Assembly (NCBI GenBank): GCA_001799395.1
Contig: MGTJ01000140.1
Span: 1-38,934 of the forward strand
Source: Desulfobacterales bacterium RIFOXYA12_FULL_46_15
GTDB taxonomy: Bacteria; Desulfobacterota; Desulfobacteria; Desulfobacterales; Desulfobacteraceae
Direction of reading: 5' to 3'
Length of the DNA: 38,934 nt
Under the pieces are notes generated by a model. The model was not told the DNA's origin. It saw nothing but the letters and a program-made list of their open reading frames with translations, and made no database searches. The position numbers and the translations under genes are program-made. Of the stretch, positions 8,774 through 16,991 are shown piece by piece; within the stretch, counting starts at the first letter, position 1; the number at the start of each line of letters is the position of its first letter.

Positions 8774-8826
8774 CATATTTTGTTTTGAATTTTTTGTAAA
8801 GCATTTATGCTTTTTTTTCAACCTTG

Positions 8827-8841
8827 CTTGGTAAGACCAAG
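8827..8841. promoter_or_regulatory. GntR/FadR-type operator, copy 2
   Basis: This second copy is identical over all 15 bases to the site at 8759-8773. It ends 25 bases before the start codon of the first glycyl radical enzyme, so it probably lies in the 5' untranslated region or overlaps the transcription start. Occupancy here would block transcription directly. A possible -10 element (TATGCT, 8806-8811) lies between the two copies, so the sites may flank the promoter. Confidence 0.75.
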
Positions 8842-8866
8842 GACATACCAAAAAAAGGAGGTGACC

Positions 8867-11197
8867 ATGATATCAACCCGTTTAACCAATTTAAAAAATA
8901 AATTAGTCGATACCCAACCCCGTGTGTATGCAGAACGCGCATTGCTTGTGACAAAGGCTTATCAGGAAACTGAAGGTTGTGAGCCTTGTGTCCGAAGAGC
9001 CCATGCCATGGAAAAAATACTTTTGAACTGTAGTGTTATCATCCGGGAAAACGAATTGGTGGTGGGAGCCAAGACGCCAACTCCTATGGGGTCCCCGCTT
9101 TATCCTGAATTCAACAGTCAGTGGATTGAAAAAGAGATTGATACTCTGGCGCAAAGAAAAGAAACCTCGTTTCTTATTGATGAGGAAAACAAAAAGCTGG
9201 TAAAGGAAAAGGTCCTTCCGTATTGGCCAGGCCGGACAGTATATGACCGGATACTGGAAAATGTACCCCATGAATCGCTGGAAGCTGTCGATGAGGGATT
9301 ATTTTTCCATTATTATCTGAACCGGAGTATCGGTCATATCACTGTGGATTACGGCCGCATATTAAACCAGGGATTGACAGGGATTCAAACCCAGGTAGAA
9401 GCTGCCCTTGAGAAAAACCCGAAAAATATTTATCTTCAATCCCTGCTTAAAATTATCTCCGCCATTTCAGGATTTGCCCGCAGGTATGCAGATGAAGCTG
9501 AAAAACAGGCTGAGTCCTGCTTAAATGAAACACGCCGCCAGGAGCTTTTGGAAATCGCAAGGATCTGCAGCATGGTTCCCCTGCATCCGGCAACCAGTTT
9601 CAGGGAAGCTATTCAATCCTTCTGGTTTTTCCATCTGGTTCTTAATCTGGAGAGCAACTCCTATGCCATTTCCCCGGGCAGATTTGATCAGTATATCAAC
9701 CCATATTACCAAAAAGACCTGGACCAGGGAATTATCAGCCAAGAAGCAGCCCAGGAAGTTATCAACTGCCTCTGGATAAAATTTGCCGAATTAACCGTAG
9801 TGAAAGAGGGGGAAACTGCAAAAGCCAGCAACACCTATACGGACTTTCAGAATCTGAATATCGGAGGACTTAAAAAGGACGGAACCGACGGAGTCAATGA
9901 TATCTCCTATATGTGCATTGAAGCACAGAAAGAACTCTGTCTTCCTCAGCCCCAGTTGTCCTGCCTTATCAGTACCCGTTCTCCCCGGGAATTTCTTGTC
10001 AAATCCTGTGAATTGACCAGGAAAGGAACCGGTATGCCTGCAGTTTTCAATGCGGATGAACTCATCCTCGCCCTTATGGATAAAGGCAAATCCCTGGAAG
10101 ATGCGAGATGCGGAGGCATTAACGGTTGTGTAGAAATCACGGGCCAGGGAAATGATAACATGGCATCGTCAGGGTATGTGAATTTAGCAAAATGCCTGGA
10201 ATTAACCCTGAACAATGGAAAAAGCATGACCACCGGCAGGCAGTGGGGGCCAGAAACCGGGACGGCAGAGGTCCTGGATTCAATGGAAAAAATCTGGACG
10301 GCATTTGAAACACAGATCCGCCACCAGGCAACACTGAAACATCAGTATGACCAAGGAGCGAGAGCTGCTTTTGCGGCTGTCTGCCCGGTCCTTTGCACTT
10401 CCCTGGCCATAAGCGGATGTATCGAATCTGCCAGAGATTTTCACGAGGGCGGTGCCCGATACAACCTGCCGATGATGTGCGGTGTGGGAACCGGAACGGT
10501 GGCAGACTCACTGGGCGCTATTGACTGGTTTGTATTTAAGAAAAAAATGATGCCCTTGAACCGGATCACACAGGCCATGCAGACAAATTATGCCACTGAC
10601 GATACCCTGAGACATATGTTGCTGAAAAAGGGACCGAAATTCGGAAATGACAATGATGAAGTGGATATCCAGGCTGTAAAATTGATTAAAACTTTTGTGA
10701 AAGTTCTTAAGGATTTTTCGAACGATCAGAATAATCCCTATGCCGCCAACATGATTCCTACCACTGCCCATCTTCCTTTTGGCGAGCTTACGGCTGCTTC
10801 GGCTGACGGCCGGCTGGCTGCTGCACCCCTGTCGGAAGGCATCTCTCCGGTCCAGGGGATGGATTTGTCCGGGCCTACGGCTGTAGTAAAAACCATGGGA
10901 AAAATTGATCATGGCGCCACAGCCGGAACGCTCCTGAATATGAAATTTACCCCTAAAACCCTGGAAGGCGCCGATCGCCTGAATAAATTTGCAGATCTGA
11001 TCCGGGTCTATTTCGACATGGGGGGGCATCATATGCAGTTTAACGTGGTGGATCGTGAGACCCTGCTGAAGGCCCAAAAAACGCCTGAGGAATTCCGGTC
11101 CCTTCTGATCAGGGTGGCCGGTTATAGTGATTATTTTGTCATGCTCAGCAAAGATGTGCAGGATGAAGTGATTTCCCGGATGGACCATGCAATGTAA
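8867..11197 (+). CDS. Glycyl radical enzyme 1 (eliminase/dehydratase type, substrate unknown)
   Basis: This is a full-length (776 aa) PFL-like radical enzyme. The thiyl-radical motif GCVE carries Cys421 and the base Glu423. The C-terminal glycyl radical loop RVAGYSDYF carries Gly752. The CxE pattern is that of eliminases/dehydratases (glycerol/propanediol dehydratase, choline lyase, hydroxyproline dehydratase) rather than pyruvate formate-lyase (adjacent Cys-Cys). Around the active Cys the sequence differs from glycerol dehydratase: the acidic residue expected about 14 residues later is Ser by ungapped count. I therefore do not assign a substrate. The start was set at 8867, where AGGAGG lies 5-10 bases upstream; an in-frame upstream ATG at 8807 would run through the operator and is rejected. 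It is first in the GntR-controlled operon with its activases downstream. The enzyme is oxygen-sensitive and cytoplasmic. Confidence 0.92.
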   Translation: MISTRLTNLKNKLVDTQPRVYAERALLVTKAYQETEGCEPCVRRAHAMEKILLNCSVIIRENELVVGAKTPTPMGSPLYPEFNSQWIEKEIDTLAQRKETSFLIDEENKKLVKEKVLPYWPGRTVYDRILENVPHESLEAVDEGLFFHYYLNRSIGHITVDYGRILNQGLTGIQTQVEAALEKNPKNIYLQSLLKIISAISGFARRYADEAEKQAESCLNETRRQELLEIARICSMVPLHPATSFREAIQSFWFFHLVLNLESNSYAISPGRFDQYINPYYQKDLDQGIISQEAAQEVINCLWIKFAELTVVKEGETAKASNTYTDFQNLNIGGLKKDGTDGVNDISYMCIEAQKELCLPQPQLSCLISTRSPREFLVKSCELTRKGTGMPAVFNADELILALMDKGKSLEDARCGGINGCVEITGQGNDNMASSGYVNLAKCLELTLNNGKSMTTGRQWGPETGTAEVLDSMEKIWTAFETQIRHQATLKHQYDQGARAAFAAVCPVLCTSLAISGCIESARDFHEGGARYNLPMMCGVGTGTVADSLGAIDWFVFKKKMMPLNRITQAMQTNYATDDTLRHMLLKKGPKFGNDNDEVDIQAVKLIKTFVKVLKDFSNDQNNPYAANMIPTTAHLPFGELTAASADGRLAAAPLSEGISPVQGMDLSGPTAVVKTMGKIDHGATAGTLLNMKFTPKTLEGADRLNKFADLIRVYFDMGGHHMQFNVVDRETLLKAQKTPEEFRSLLIRVAGYSDYFVMLSKDVQDEVISRMDHAM

Positions 11198-11258
11198 CCG
11201 TCAAGAGATGAGGCAAAGATGATTCACTGCCTGTATAAAAGAAATAGAAGGAGGATTA

Positions 11259-13616
11259 ATGGCTTCCGTACGGGTAAAAAAATTATATAAAAGACTGGTC
11301 GAGAGTACACCTGAGATATCCATTGAGCGGGCCGAGCTTTATACTGAAGGAGTAAAGGCAGCAGCCGGAAAATCCATCTATTTACAGCGGGCATCAGGTT
11401 TTGCCCGTGTTCTGGAGCAGATGTCCCTGGTTTTCAATCCTTACGAACTGATCGTTGGCAGCATGACCGAGAAAGAACGCGGCGCCGTTGTTATCCCTGA
11501 ATATGGATGGAAATGGATAGAAAAGGAACTGGATTTTTTCTCTACCCGAAAAGCCGACCCATTGAAAATCAGTGAAGCGGAAAAGCAATCCTTAAAAGAC
11601 ATTTTTCATTTCTGGGAAGGCAAAAGTGTTGAAGAATCCGTTGATCAAAAGCTCTCTTCCGAGATGAAAAATGCCATGGAAGCCGGGCTCACCACCTTGG
11701 GAGGGCACGCCACTTCCATCGGGAATATTACACCTGATTATGAAATGGTGCTTAAAGAGGGGTTTGAAGGGATAAAATCAAAAGTGGAAAAACAATTGCA
11801 GGGTTTATCCTTCAACTCTTTTGAAGACGGTGAAAAAGCCCAGTTTTATGAAGCAGCAATTGTGGCTCTGGATGCAGCCGTCCGTTTTGCAGACCGGTTA
11901 AGTAAACAGGCAGCGGATATGGCGGAAAATGAAGAAAACCCTATTCGGAAAAATGAATTAGCAGACATTGCCCGAATCTGCAGCCAGGTTCCGAACCATC
12001 CGCCGAAAACTTTCTATGAAGCCTTGCATGCCTTATGGATAACACATCTAATCATCAGCATGGAAACAAACCCCCATGGTCTATTGTTTGGCAGATTAGA
12101 TCAATATTTATGGCCTTTTTATAAAAAGGACATGAAAGAAGGCCGTATCACAAAAGAAAGAGCAAAAGAGCTGCTCTGCTGTTTCTGGATCAAGGTGACG
12201 GAATTGATAAAAATCCGTGATAATTTCTATAGTGAGGCGTTCAGCGGTTTCCCCCTTTTCCAGGTTGCCATGATCGGCGGTGTTGATGAAAACGGTCATG
12301 ATGTGACCAATGATCTTTCTTATCTGATACTTGATGTCGTCGAAACTGTAAAGACCACTCAACCGTCCATATCCCTGCGCTGTCATCAAAGGACACCGGC
12401 AAAATTACTGATTTCTGCCTGCAAAACGGTCAAAACCGGATTGGGGATTCCCGCCTTTGTCAATGATGATACCATTATTCCTAAAATGATATTGCGCGGC
12501 GCAAGCTTGAAAGAGGCCCGCACTTATGTTACCAACTGCATTGAACCGGATATACCGGGCATGACCGATTCCAGGTCCCATTCCGGTTATGTCAATTTCG
12601 GAAAATGCATGGAACTTACTCTCAATAACGGGGTAGACCCGGCCACGGGCAGGCAGATTGGGCCAAAAACCGGTCCTGTCACAGATTTTAAGACATTTGA
12701 GGGTCTTTACCAGGCAGTTTTTCAGCAGATCAGGTATGCCATCGAACTTATTGAAAAAGCCTACAATATGTGTGAAACCGTTCATGCCCAGCTCGCTCCT
12801 GAAGTATTTCTATCCCTTTTCATCCATGATTGTATTAAAAGGGGAAAGCCCCGGCAATCAGGCGGGGCAAGGTACAACCACAGCACTATTTTCGGAACCG
12901 GAGCAGCAACACTTGTGGACTCCCTCCTGGCTATCGAACATCTGGTTTATAATGAAAAAAGCATTTCTTTGGAAGCATTTGCCGGCATTCTTCAAAACAA
13001 TTTTCAAGGCGAAGAACGTTTCCGGATGCAGCTTTTGAACCGCTGTCCAAAATTCGGCAATGATATCGAAGAAGCAGATCTTTTGGCACACAGAGTGATC
13101 AGTGATTTCTGCGAAGAGATTCAAAACCGCAAAGGAATGCGGGATGGTACCTATATAGCCGAAATCCATTCTGTGGCCATGCACACAATCTTTGGGAAAT
13201 TATGTGGTGCAACTCCGGACGGCCGAAAAAAAGGCCAGGTTTTATCCGATGGCATCTCCCCTGTCCAGGGTGCGGACAGAAAAGGACCTACGGCCACAAT
13301 TTCCTCTGTGGAAAAGCTGGATCACCTCAATGTATTGAACGGGACCCTGTTTAACCAGAAATTAAGTCCCCAATGCCTGAAAACGGAAAATGACTTCAGC
13401 CGAATGGCCTCTTTGATCAAAACCTATTTTGCAGGCGGCGGCCATCATATCCAGTTTAATATTGTGGATACAGAAACACTCCTGGCAGCCCAGGCAAACC
13501 CTGAACAATATAAAAGCCTTGTCGTCAGGGTCGCGGGTTACAGCGCGTTTTTCAATGAATTGACAAAAGAAGTTCAGGACGAAATTATCCAACGCACAGA
13601 ACAAACCTGGGGTTAA
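11259..13616 (+). CDS. Glycyl radical enzyme 2 (eliminase/dehydratase type, substrate unknown)
   Basis: This is a second full-length radical enzyme (785 aa), clearly paralogous to the first but divergent. The catalytic motif is NCIEP with Cys427 and Glu429; the residue before Cys is Asn, whereas most eliminases have Gly. The glycyl radical motif RVAGYSAFF carries Gly760. All radical-chemistry residues are present, so this is not a dead copy. Active-site-lining regions differ from enzyme 1 (SGFPLFQVAMIGG against NTYTDFQNLNIGG; NCIEPDIPGMTDSRSHSGY against GCVEITGQGNDNMASSGY), so the two probably act on different substrates or successive steps. A strong ribosome binding site (AAGGAGG) lies 5 bases before the ATG. 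The gene is 61 bases after enzyme 1 in the same operon. Confidence 0.92.
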   Translation: MASVRVKKLYKRLVESTPEISIERAELYTEGVKAAAGKSIYLQRASGFARVLEQMSLVFNPYELIVGSMTEKERGAVVIPEYGWKWIEKELDFFSTRKADPLKISEAEKQSLKDIFHFWEGKSVEESVDQKLSSEMKNAMEAGLTTLGGHATSIGNITPDYEMVLKEGFEGIKSKVEKQLQGLSFNSFEDGEKAQFYEAAIVALDAAVRFADRLSKQAADMAENEENPIRKNELADIARICSQVPNHPPKTFYEALHALWITHLIISMETNPHGLLFGRLDQYLWPFYKKDMKEGRITKERAKELLCCFWIKVTELIKIRDNFYSEAFSGFPLFQVAMIGGVDENGHDVTNDLSYLILDVVETVKTTQPSISLRCHQRTPAKLLISACKTVKTGLGIPAFVNDDTIIPKMILRGASLKEARTYVTNCIEPDIPGMTDSRSHSGYVNFGKCMELTLNNGVDPATGRQIGPKTGPVTDFKTFEGLYQAVFQQIRYAIELIEKAYNMCETVHAQLAPEVFLSLFIHDCIKRGKPRQSGGARYNHSTIFGTGAATLVDSLLAIEHLVYNEKSISLEAFAGILQNNFQGEERFRMQLLNRCPKFGNDIEEADLLAHRVISDFCEEIQNRKGMRDGTYIAEIHSVAMHTIFGKLCGATPDGRKKGQVLSDGISPVQGADRKGPTATISSVEKLDHLNVLNGTLFNQKLSPQCLKTENDFSRMASLIKTYFAGGGHHIQFNIVDTETLLAAQANPEQYKSLVVRVAGYSAFFNELTKEVQDEIIQRTEQTWG

Positions 13617-13626
13617 AGATTTTTGA

Positions 13627-14535
13627 ATGATCAAAGGAATTGTATACGACATTATGCGGTATGCCCTGAATGACGGACCCGGCATCCGCACTATTGTATT
13701 TCTAAAGGGATGCCCCCTTTCGTGCCAATGGTGTTCCAACCCGGAAAGCCAGTCCTTTTACCCGGAATTTATCTTTTATAAAGATCAATGCATGAGTTGC
13801 AATACCTGTGAAACTGTGTGTGCTGAAAATGCCGTTTCAATAAACAAAAGCGATCACCGGCAGGTAGATTTGGAAAAATGCACTCATTGCAACCAGTGCG
13901 TTGACCGATGTTTTGCGGAAGCACTCCGTTTGGTGGGGCGTTCAATGAGTGTTGAAGCTGTAATGACCGATGTGATGAAAGATTGTAATTTCTATATGGA
14001 ATCAGGGGGCGGCGTCACTTTTTCAGGCGGAGAGCCTTTTTCTCAACCGGAATTTTTAAAAGCCTGTTTGAAAGCCTGCAAGACCAGAAATCTGAACACT
14101 GCTGTCGAAACTGCCGGGATAATACGCTGGGAGCTTATCGAATCTCTTCTTCCCCTGGTTGATCTGTTTCTTTTTGATCTGAAAGCAGGCACTGCCAAAG
14201 ATTATAAACGATTCACCGGAATAGCCGGTCATAAGATTTTCAGTAATTTAGAAAAACTGCTAGCACGCCATGATGTGATTATACGGATACCTATGATACC
14301 CGGCCTGAATGACAGGGGACAATCCTGGAAAGACATAATCGATTTCTTAGAGCAATTGAACTGGAGAGGCCGGATAGACCTTTTGCCATACCATCGTATG
14401 GGCATAGGCAAATATATCGGATTGAACCGGGAATATGGTTTGGACAGCTCTAAGACAGCAGATATGGAAAACATAAAATTAAAAAGAAAACAATTGGCAG
14501 CGGCTGGTTTTAAAACCTGTATCCATGGCGGCTAA
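13627..14535 (+). CDS. Glycyl radical enzyme activating enzyme 1 (radical SAM)
   Basis: This 302-aa radical SAM protein generates the glycyl radical on its partner enzyme using S-adenosylmethionine and a [4Fe-4S] cluster. The radical SAM motif CxxxCxxC is Cys29, Cys33 and Cys36. A ferredoxin-like insert follows with two further [4Fe-4S] sites: Cys55, 58, 61, 65 and Cys85, 88, 91, 95. This insert marks the activases of dehydratase/eliminase-type radical enzymes and is absent from PflA. The GGGVTFSGGEP motif binds SAM. It starts 10 bases after radical enzyme 2; the ribosome binding site is weak, which suggests translational coupling. Which of the two enzymes it serves cannot be read from sequence; gene order points to enzyme 2. 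Confidence 0.93.
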   Translation: MIKGIVYDIMRYALNDGPGIRTIVFLKGCPLSCQWCSNPESQSFYPEFIFYKDQCMSCNTCETVCAENAVSINKSDHRQVDLEKCTHCNQCVDRCFAEALRLVGRSMSVEAVMTDVMKDCNFYMESGGGVTFSGGEPFSQPEFLKACLKACKTRNLNTAVETAGIIRWELIESLLPLVDLFLFDLKAGTAKDYKRFTGIAGHKIFSNLEKLLARHDVIIRIPMIPGLNDRGQSWKDIIDFLEQLNWRGRIDLLPYHRMGIGKYIGLNREYGLDSSKTADMENIKLKRKQLAAAGFKTCIHGG

Positions 14536-14587
14536 GGTTCTTAAATGATGATAAAGCAACTAAAGAAATATATTGGAGGTTATGTCC

Positions 14588-15541
14588 ATGTTTCTGCAAT
14601 TAACCCGTTTAGCCGGTCATAAAAATCAATTACAGAATACCCTGTTGACAGGAACCATTTTTGACGTCAAACGGTATGCCATCCATGACGGATCAGGCAT
14701 CCGGACCACGATATTCTTCAAAGGGTGCCCTTTGGCCTGCCTCTGGTGTGCCAATCCGGAATCCCAGTCATACCTGCCGGAACTGACATATATCAGTACC
14801 GAATGCCTCAGTTGCGGCATGTGCCGTCAGACGTGCCCGAACGAGGCGATTTCACTTGTTGATCAAAAGGTAATTGTGGCTCCGGAAAAATGTGATCTTT
14901 GCGGGCATTGTGTTGAAAACTGCCCGGGAAATGCTCTTCAGCTCATGGGCCGGACTGTCACCCTTAATGGACTTTTCAAGGAAATCGAAACAGACCGGCC
15001 TTTCTGGGACCGGTCCGGCGGTGGCGTCACCCTGTCCGGCGGAGAGCCTCTGGCTCAGTTTGATTTTATTCTGGCTTTTTTAAACGCCTGTAAAAAAAAG
15101 TATATATCAACGGCAATTGAAACATGTCTTTACACCACTCTTGATAAGATCAAGGCAATTCTTCCTGTTGTGGATCATGTGATCTGCGATCTGAAAATTA
15201 TGGATAGCGGTCGTCATAAAATCAATACCAGGGTTTCAAACCAAATGATCAAAGAGAACATGAAGATACTTCTTGTAAGCGGGGCCGATGTTTTGGTCCG
15301 CATGCCGCTTATTCCCGGTATCAACGATGATAAAAAAAATCTTGAGGCCATGGGTGCATTTATTGAATCATGTCGAAAAGGAGCCAGGGTCGAGCTTTTG
15401 CCCTACCATCGGTTAGGGGAATCCAAGTATCGGCGGATGAAAAAGGATTATAAACTGGTTCATATTTCACCGCCTTCAAAAGAGAAGATGGAGCGTGCAA
15501 GAAAAGTGCTGGAGACATTTGATATACATGTCCTTATTTAA
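14588..15541 (+). CDS. Glycyl radical enzyme activating enzyme 2 (radical SAM)
   Basis: This is a second activase (317 aa) with the same plan as the first. The radical SAM cysteines are 47, 51 and 54, and the ferredoxin insert has Cys73, 76, 79, 83 and Cys102, 105, 108, 112. GGGVTLSGGEP is also present. It has about 18 extra N-terminal residues before the conserved GTIFDVKRYAIHDG segment. Three in-frame starts exist (TTG 14573, ATG 14582, ATG 14588). I chose 14588 because GGAGG (14575-14579) is 8 bases upstream, whereas the others overlap or crowd that site. A dedicated activase for each of the two radical enzymes is the simplest reading. Confidence 0.92.
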   Translation: MFLQLTRLAGHKNQLQNTLLTGTIFDVKRYAIHDGSGIRTTIFFKGCPLACLWCANPESQSYLPELTYISTECLSCGMCRQTCPNEAISLVDQKVIVAPEKCDLCGHCVENCPGNALQLMGRTVTLNGLFKEIETDRPFWDRSGGGVTLSGGEPLAQFDFILAFLNACKKKYISTAIETCLYTTLDKIKAILPVVDHVICDLKIMDSGRHKINTRVSNQMIKENMKILLVSGADVLVRMPLIPGINDDKKNLEAMGAFIESCRKGARVELLPYHRLGESKYRRMKKDYKLVHISPPSKEKMERARKVLETFDIHVLI

Positions 15542-15568
15542 CCCATCTTTTTTTAGTCCTTCACACCG

Positions 15569-15601
15569 CTCTTGAAAAAGCTGGCTTTGAATCAAAAATA
15601 A
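15569..15601 (+). pseudogene. 3'-end scar of a MalT/SARP-like gene
   Basis: Bases 15569-15600 match 7851-7882, the last codons of the MalT/SARP-like regulator gene, at 29 of 32 positions. They encode LLKKLALNQK followed by a stop, against LLKKLTLNQK in the intact gene. The upstream frame is closed by a stop at 15554, so only the extreme 3' end survives. It is probably the relic of a paralogous regulator gene lost by deletion, or a recombination junction. Confidence 0.6.
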
Positions 15602-15692
15602 TCCCTGAAAATTTAGTCGGAATTTAGTCTGCGGTTTTATAACCCTGGTTAAACCGTATCAATTTTTGTTCTTTAACCAAAGGGGGAAATAT

Positions 15693-16859
15693 ATGATTGA
15701 ACTGGCGCTCAAAGGAAGCAGGACTTATTGGATATGGATTGCAAGCCTTTTGGCTGTTCTGGCTGCGGGAGCGGTTTTCTATGCAGACCAGCTGAAATAT
15801 GGCCTCATGGTAACCGGCCAGAGCCGGGATGTATCCTGGGGGTTTTATACTGCCCAGATGACTTATTTTGTGGGTGTCGCAGCAGGGGGTGTCATGCTGG
15901 TGCTGCCTTATTATCTGCATGATTACAAAAAATTCGGCCGGATCACTCTTTTTGGAGAATTTCTGGCAGTTGCAAGCCTGGTCATGTGTCTGCTTTATCT
16001 TCTGATCCACCTGGGGCAGCCCATGAGGGCCCTGAACGTATTTTTATACCCCAGTCTGAAATCCATGCTGTTCTGGGATGGGAATGTCCTTTTCGGATAT
16101 CTTATAGTAAATCTTATTATCGGGTGGAATATGCTGGAAGCGGAGCGCAACAGCATAGCTCCCCCGCTTTGGATCAAGCCCCTGATTTATATTTCCATCC
16201 CCATGGCTTTTTCCATCCATACGATTACCGCTTTTATTTATTGCGGCCTTCCGGGCCGGGGATTCTGGCTGACAGCTGTGCTTGCACCTCGATTTCTCGC
16301 GTCCGCCTTTGCTTCAGGCCCGGCCCTGCTGATTCTTTTGTGCCTCCTGATACGGAAGATCACCCGGTTTGATCCGGGAAAATCTGCTGTTCAGATGCTT
16401 TCAGTGATTGTTACCTATGCCCTGGCAGCCAATCTGTTTTTCCTCATGTGTGAAGTTTTTGTTGCATTTTACTCAAGAATCCCATCCCACATGGATCATA
16501 TAAAATATTTGTATACAGGCCTTCACGGCCATGGCGTTCTTGTGCCCTGGATGAGGGCCTCACTCTTTTCCATGATCCTGGCCATGATCCTTCTGTTGAT
16601 CCCGGGAACCCGGAAAAACGAAACCGTTCTGATTTTTTCCTGTATTCTTGTTTTTATCGGCACCTGGATCGACAAGGGTCTGGGTATGATTTCAGGCGGA
16701 TTTGTGCCATCCGCCCTTCATCATATCACCGAGTATGTTCCGACGCTCCATGAACTGATGATATCTCTGGGCGTCACTGCTGTGGGTCTGCTCATATTGA
16801 CGGTATTGTATAAAATGACGGTTTCAGTAAAAGAATACAATCAATCCGGCAGATTTTAA
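15693..16859 (+). CDS. NrfD/PsrC/DsrP-type integral membrane quinone-interacting protein
   Basis: This 388-aa polytopic membrane protein has about ten predicted helices. It resembles the NrfD family, the membrane subunits that exchange electrons between quinones and periplasmic or cytoplasmic iron-sulfur/cytochrome partners (DsrP, HmcC, PsrC). Conserved-looking elements include HLGQPMRALNVF, WDGNVLFGYL and WIDKGLGMISGGFVPS. The start was set at ATG 15693, 6 bases after AGGGGG (15681-15686); an upstream in-frame TTG at 15666 has no ribosome binding site. No iron-sulfur or cytochrome subunit lies beside it on the same strand, so it is an orphan here. It follows the radical-enzyme operon by 151 bases and may be transcribed with it, which could link that pathway to the quinone pool. 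Confidence 0.85.
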   Translation: MIELALKGSRTYWIWIASLLAVLAAGAVFYADQLKYGLMVTGQSRDVSWGFYTAQMTYFVGVAAGGVMLVLPYYLHDYKKFGRITLFGEFLAVASLVMCLLYLLIHLGQPMRALNVFLYPSLKSMLFWDGNVLFGYLIVNLIIGWNMLEAERNSIAPPLWIKPLIYISIPMAFSIHTITAFIYCGLPGRGFWLTAVLAPRFLASAFASGPALLILLCLLIRKITRFDPGKSAVQMLSVIVTYALAANLFFLMCEVFVAFYSRIPSHMDHIKYLYTGLHGHGVLVPWMRASLFSMILAMILLLIPGTRKNETVLIFSCILVFIGTWIDKGLGMISGGFVPSALHHITEYVPTLHELMISLGVTAVGLLILTVLYKMTVSVKEYNQSGRF

Positions 16860-16865
16860 TACCTT

Positions 16866-16979
16866 TTATGTCAGGGCCATGGCTTTTTCAGGGCAGACCT
16901 CCCGGCAGCAGAAACAGGTGATGCAGGTATCGGCATCCACGACCGGAATCACTTCCTTTATCGTGAGCGCCTCGGACAC
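16866..16979 (-). CDS. Single-cluster ferredoxin mini-ORF or remnant (37 aa)
   Basis: Directly behind the NifX-like stop codon, and in the same reading frame, lies an open stretch encoding a perfect [4Fe-4S] motif, CITCFCCREVCPEKA, preceded by IPVVDADT and ended by TAA. A GTG at 16977 could start it, but no well-placed ribosome binding site exists; the nearest GGAGG is 16 bases upstream. The motif resembles the C-terminal cluster of DUF362-type or ferredoxin-like proteins. It may be a remnant of a larger ferredoxin, a tiny coupled gene, or a readthrough extension of the NifX-like protein. The in-frame TGA sits inside a perfect 18-bp palindrome. Confidence 0.4.
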   Translation of the reverse strand: MSEALTIKEVIPVVDADTCITCFCCREVCPEKAMALT

Positions 16980-16991
16980 TGATCAGTGTCC
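16974..16991. repeat. Perfect 18-bp palindrome over the NifX-like stop codon
   Basis: GGACACTGATCAGTGTCC is identical to its reverse complement over all 18 bases. As RNA it could form a 7-bp stem with a GATC loop. The minus-strand stop codon TGA (16983-16985) lies inside it. It is not followed by a T-run on either strand, so it is not a standard terminator; an operator or an mRNA-processing hairpin are alternatives. Confidence 0.7.

Noticed and set aside
8807-8866. Longer start (ATG 8807) for glycyl radical enzyme 1
   Set aside because: The extra 20 codons would run through the second operator and the ribosome binding site at 8856-8861; the ATG at 8867 has ideal spacing.
15602-15692. Terminator between the second activase and NrfD-like genes
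   Set aside because: Only short imperfect inverted repeats without a T-run; no stem strong enough to call.
16930-16985. Selenocysteine recoding of the NifX-like TGA
   Set aside because: The palindrome covers the TGA itself and the downstream RNA shows no stable hairpin with a typical loop, so it is not proposed as a selenoprotein.
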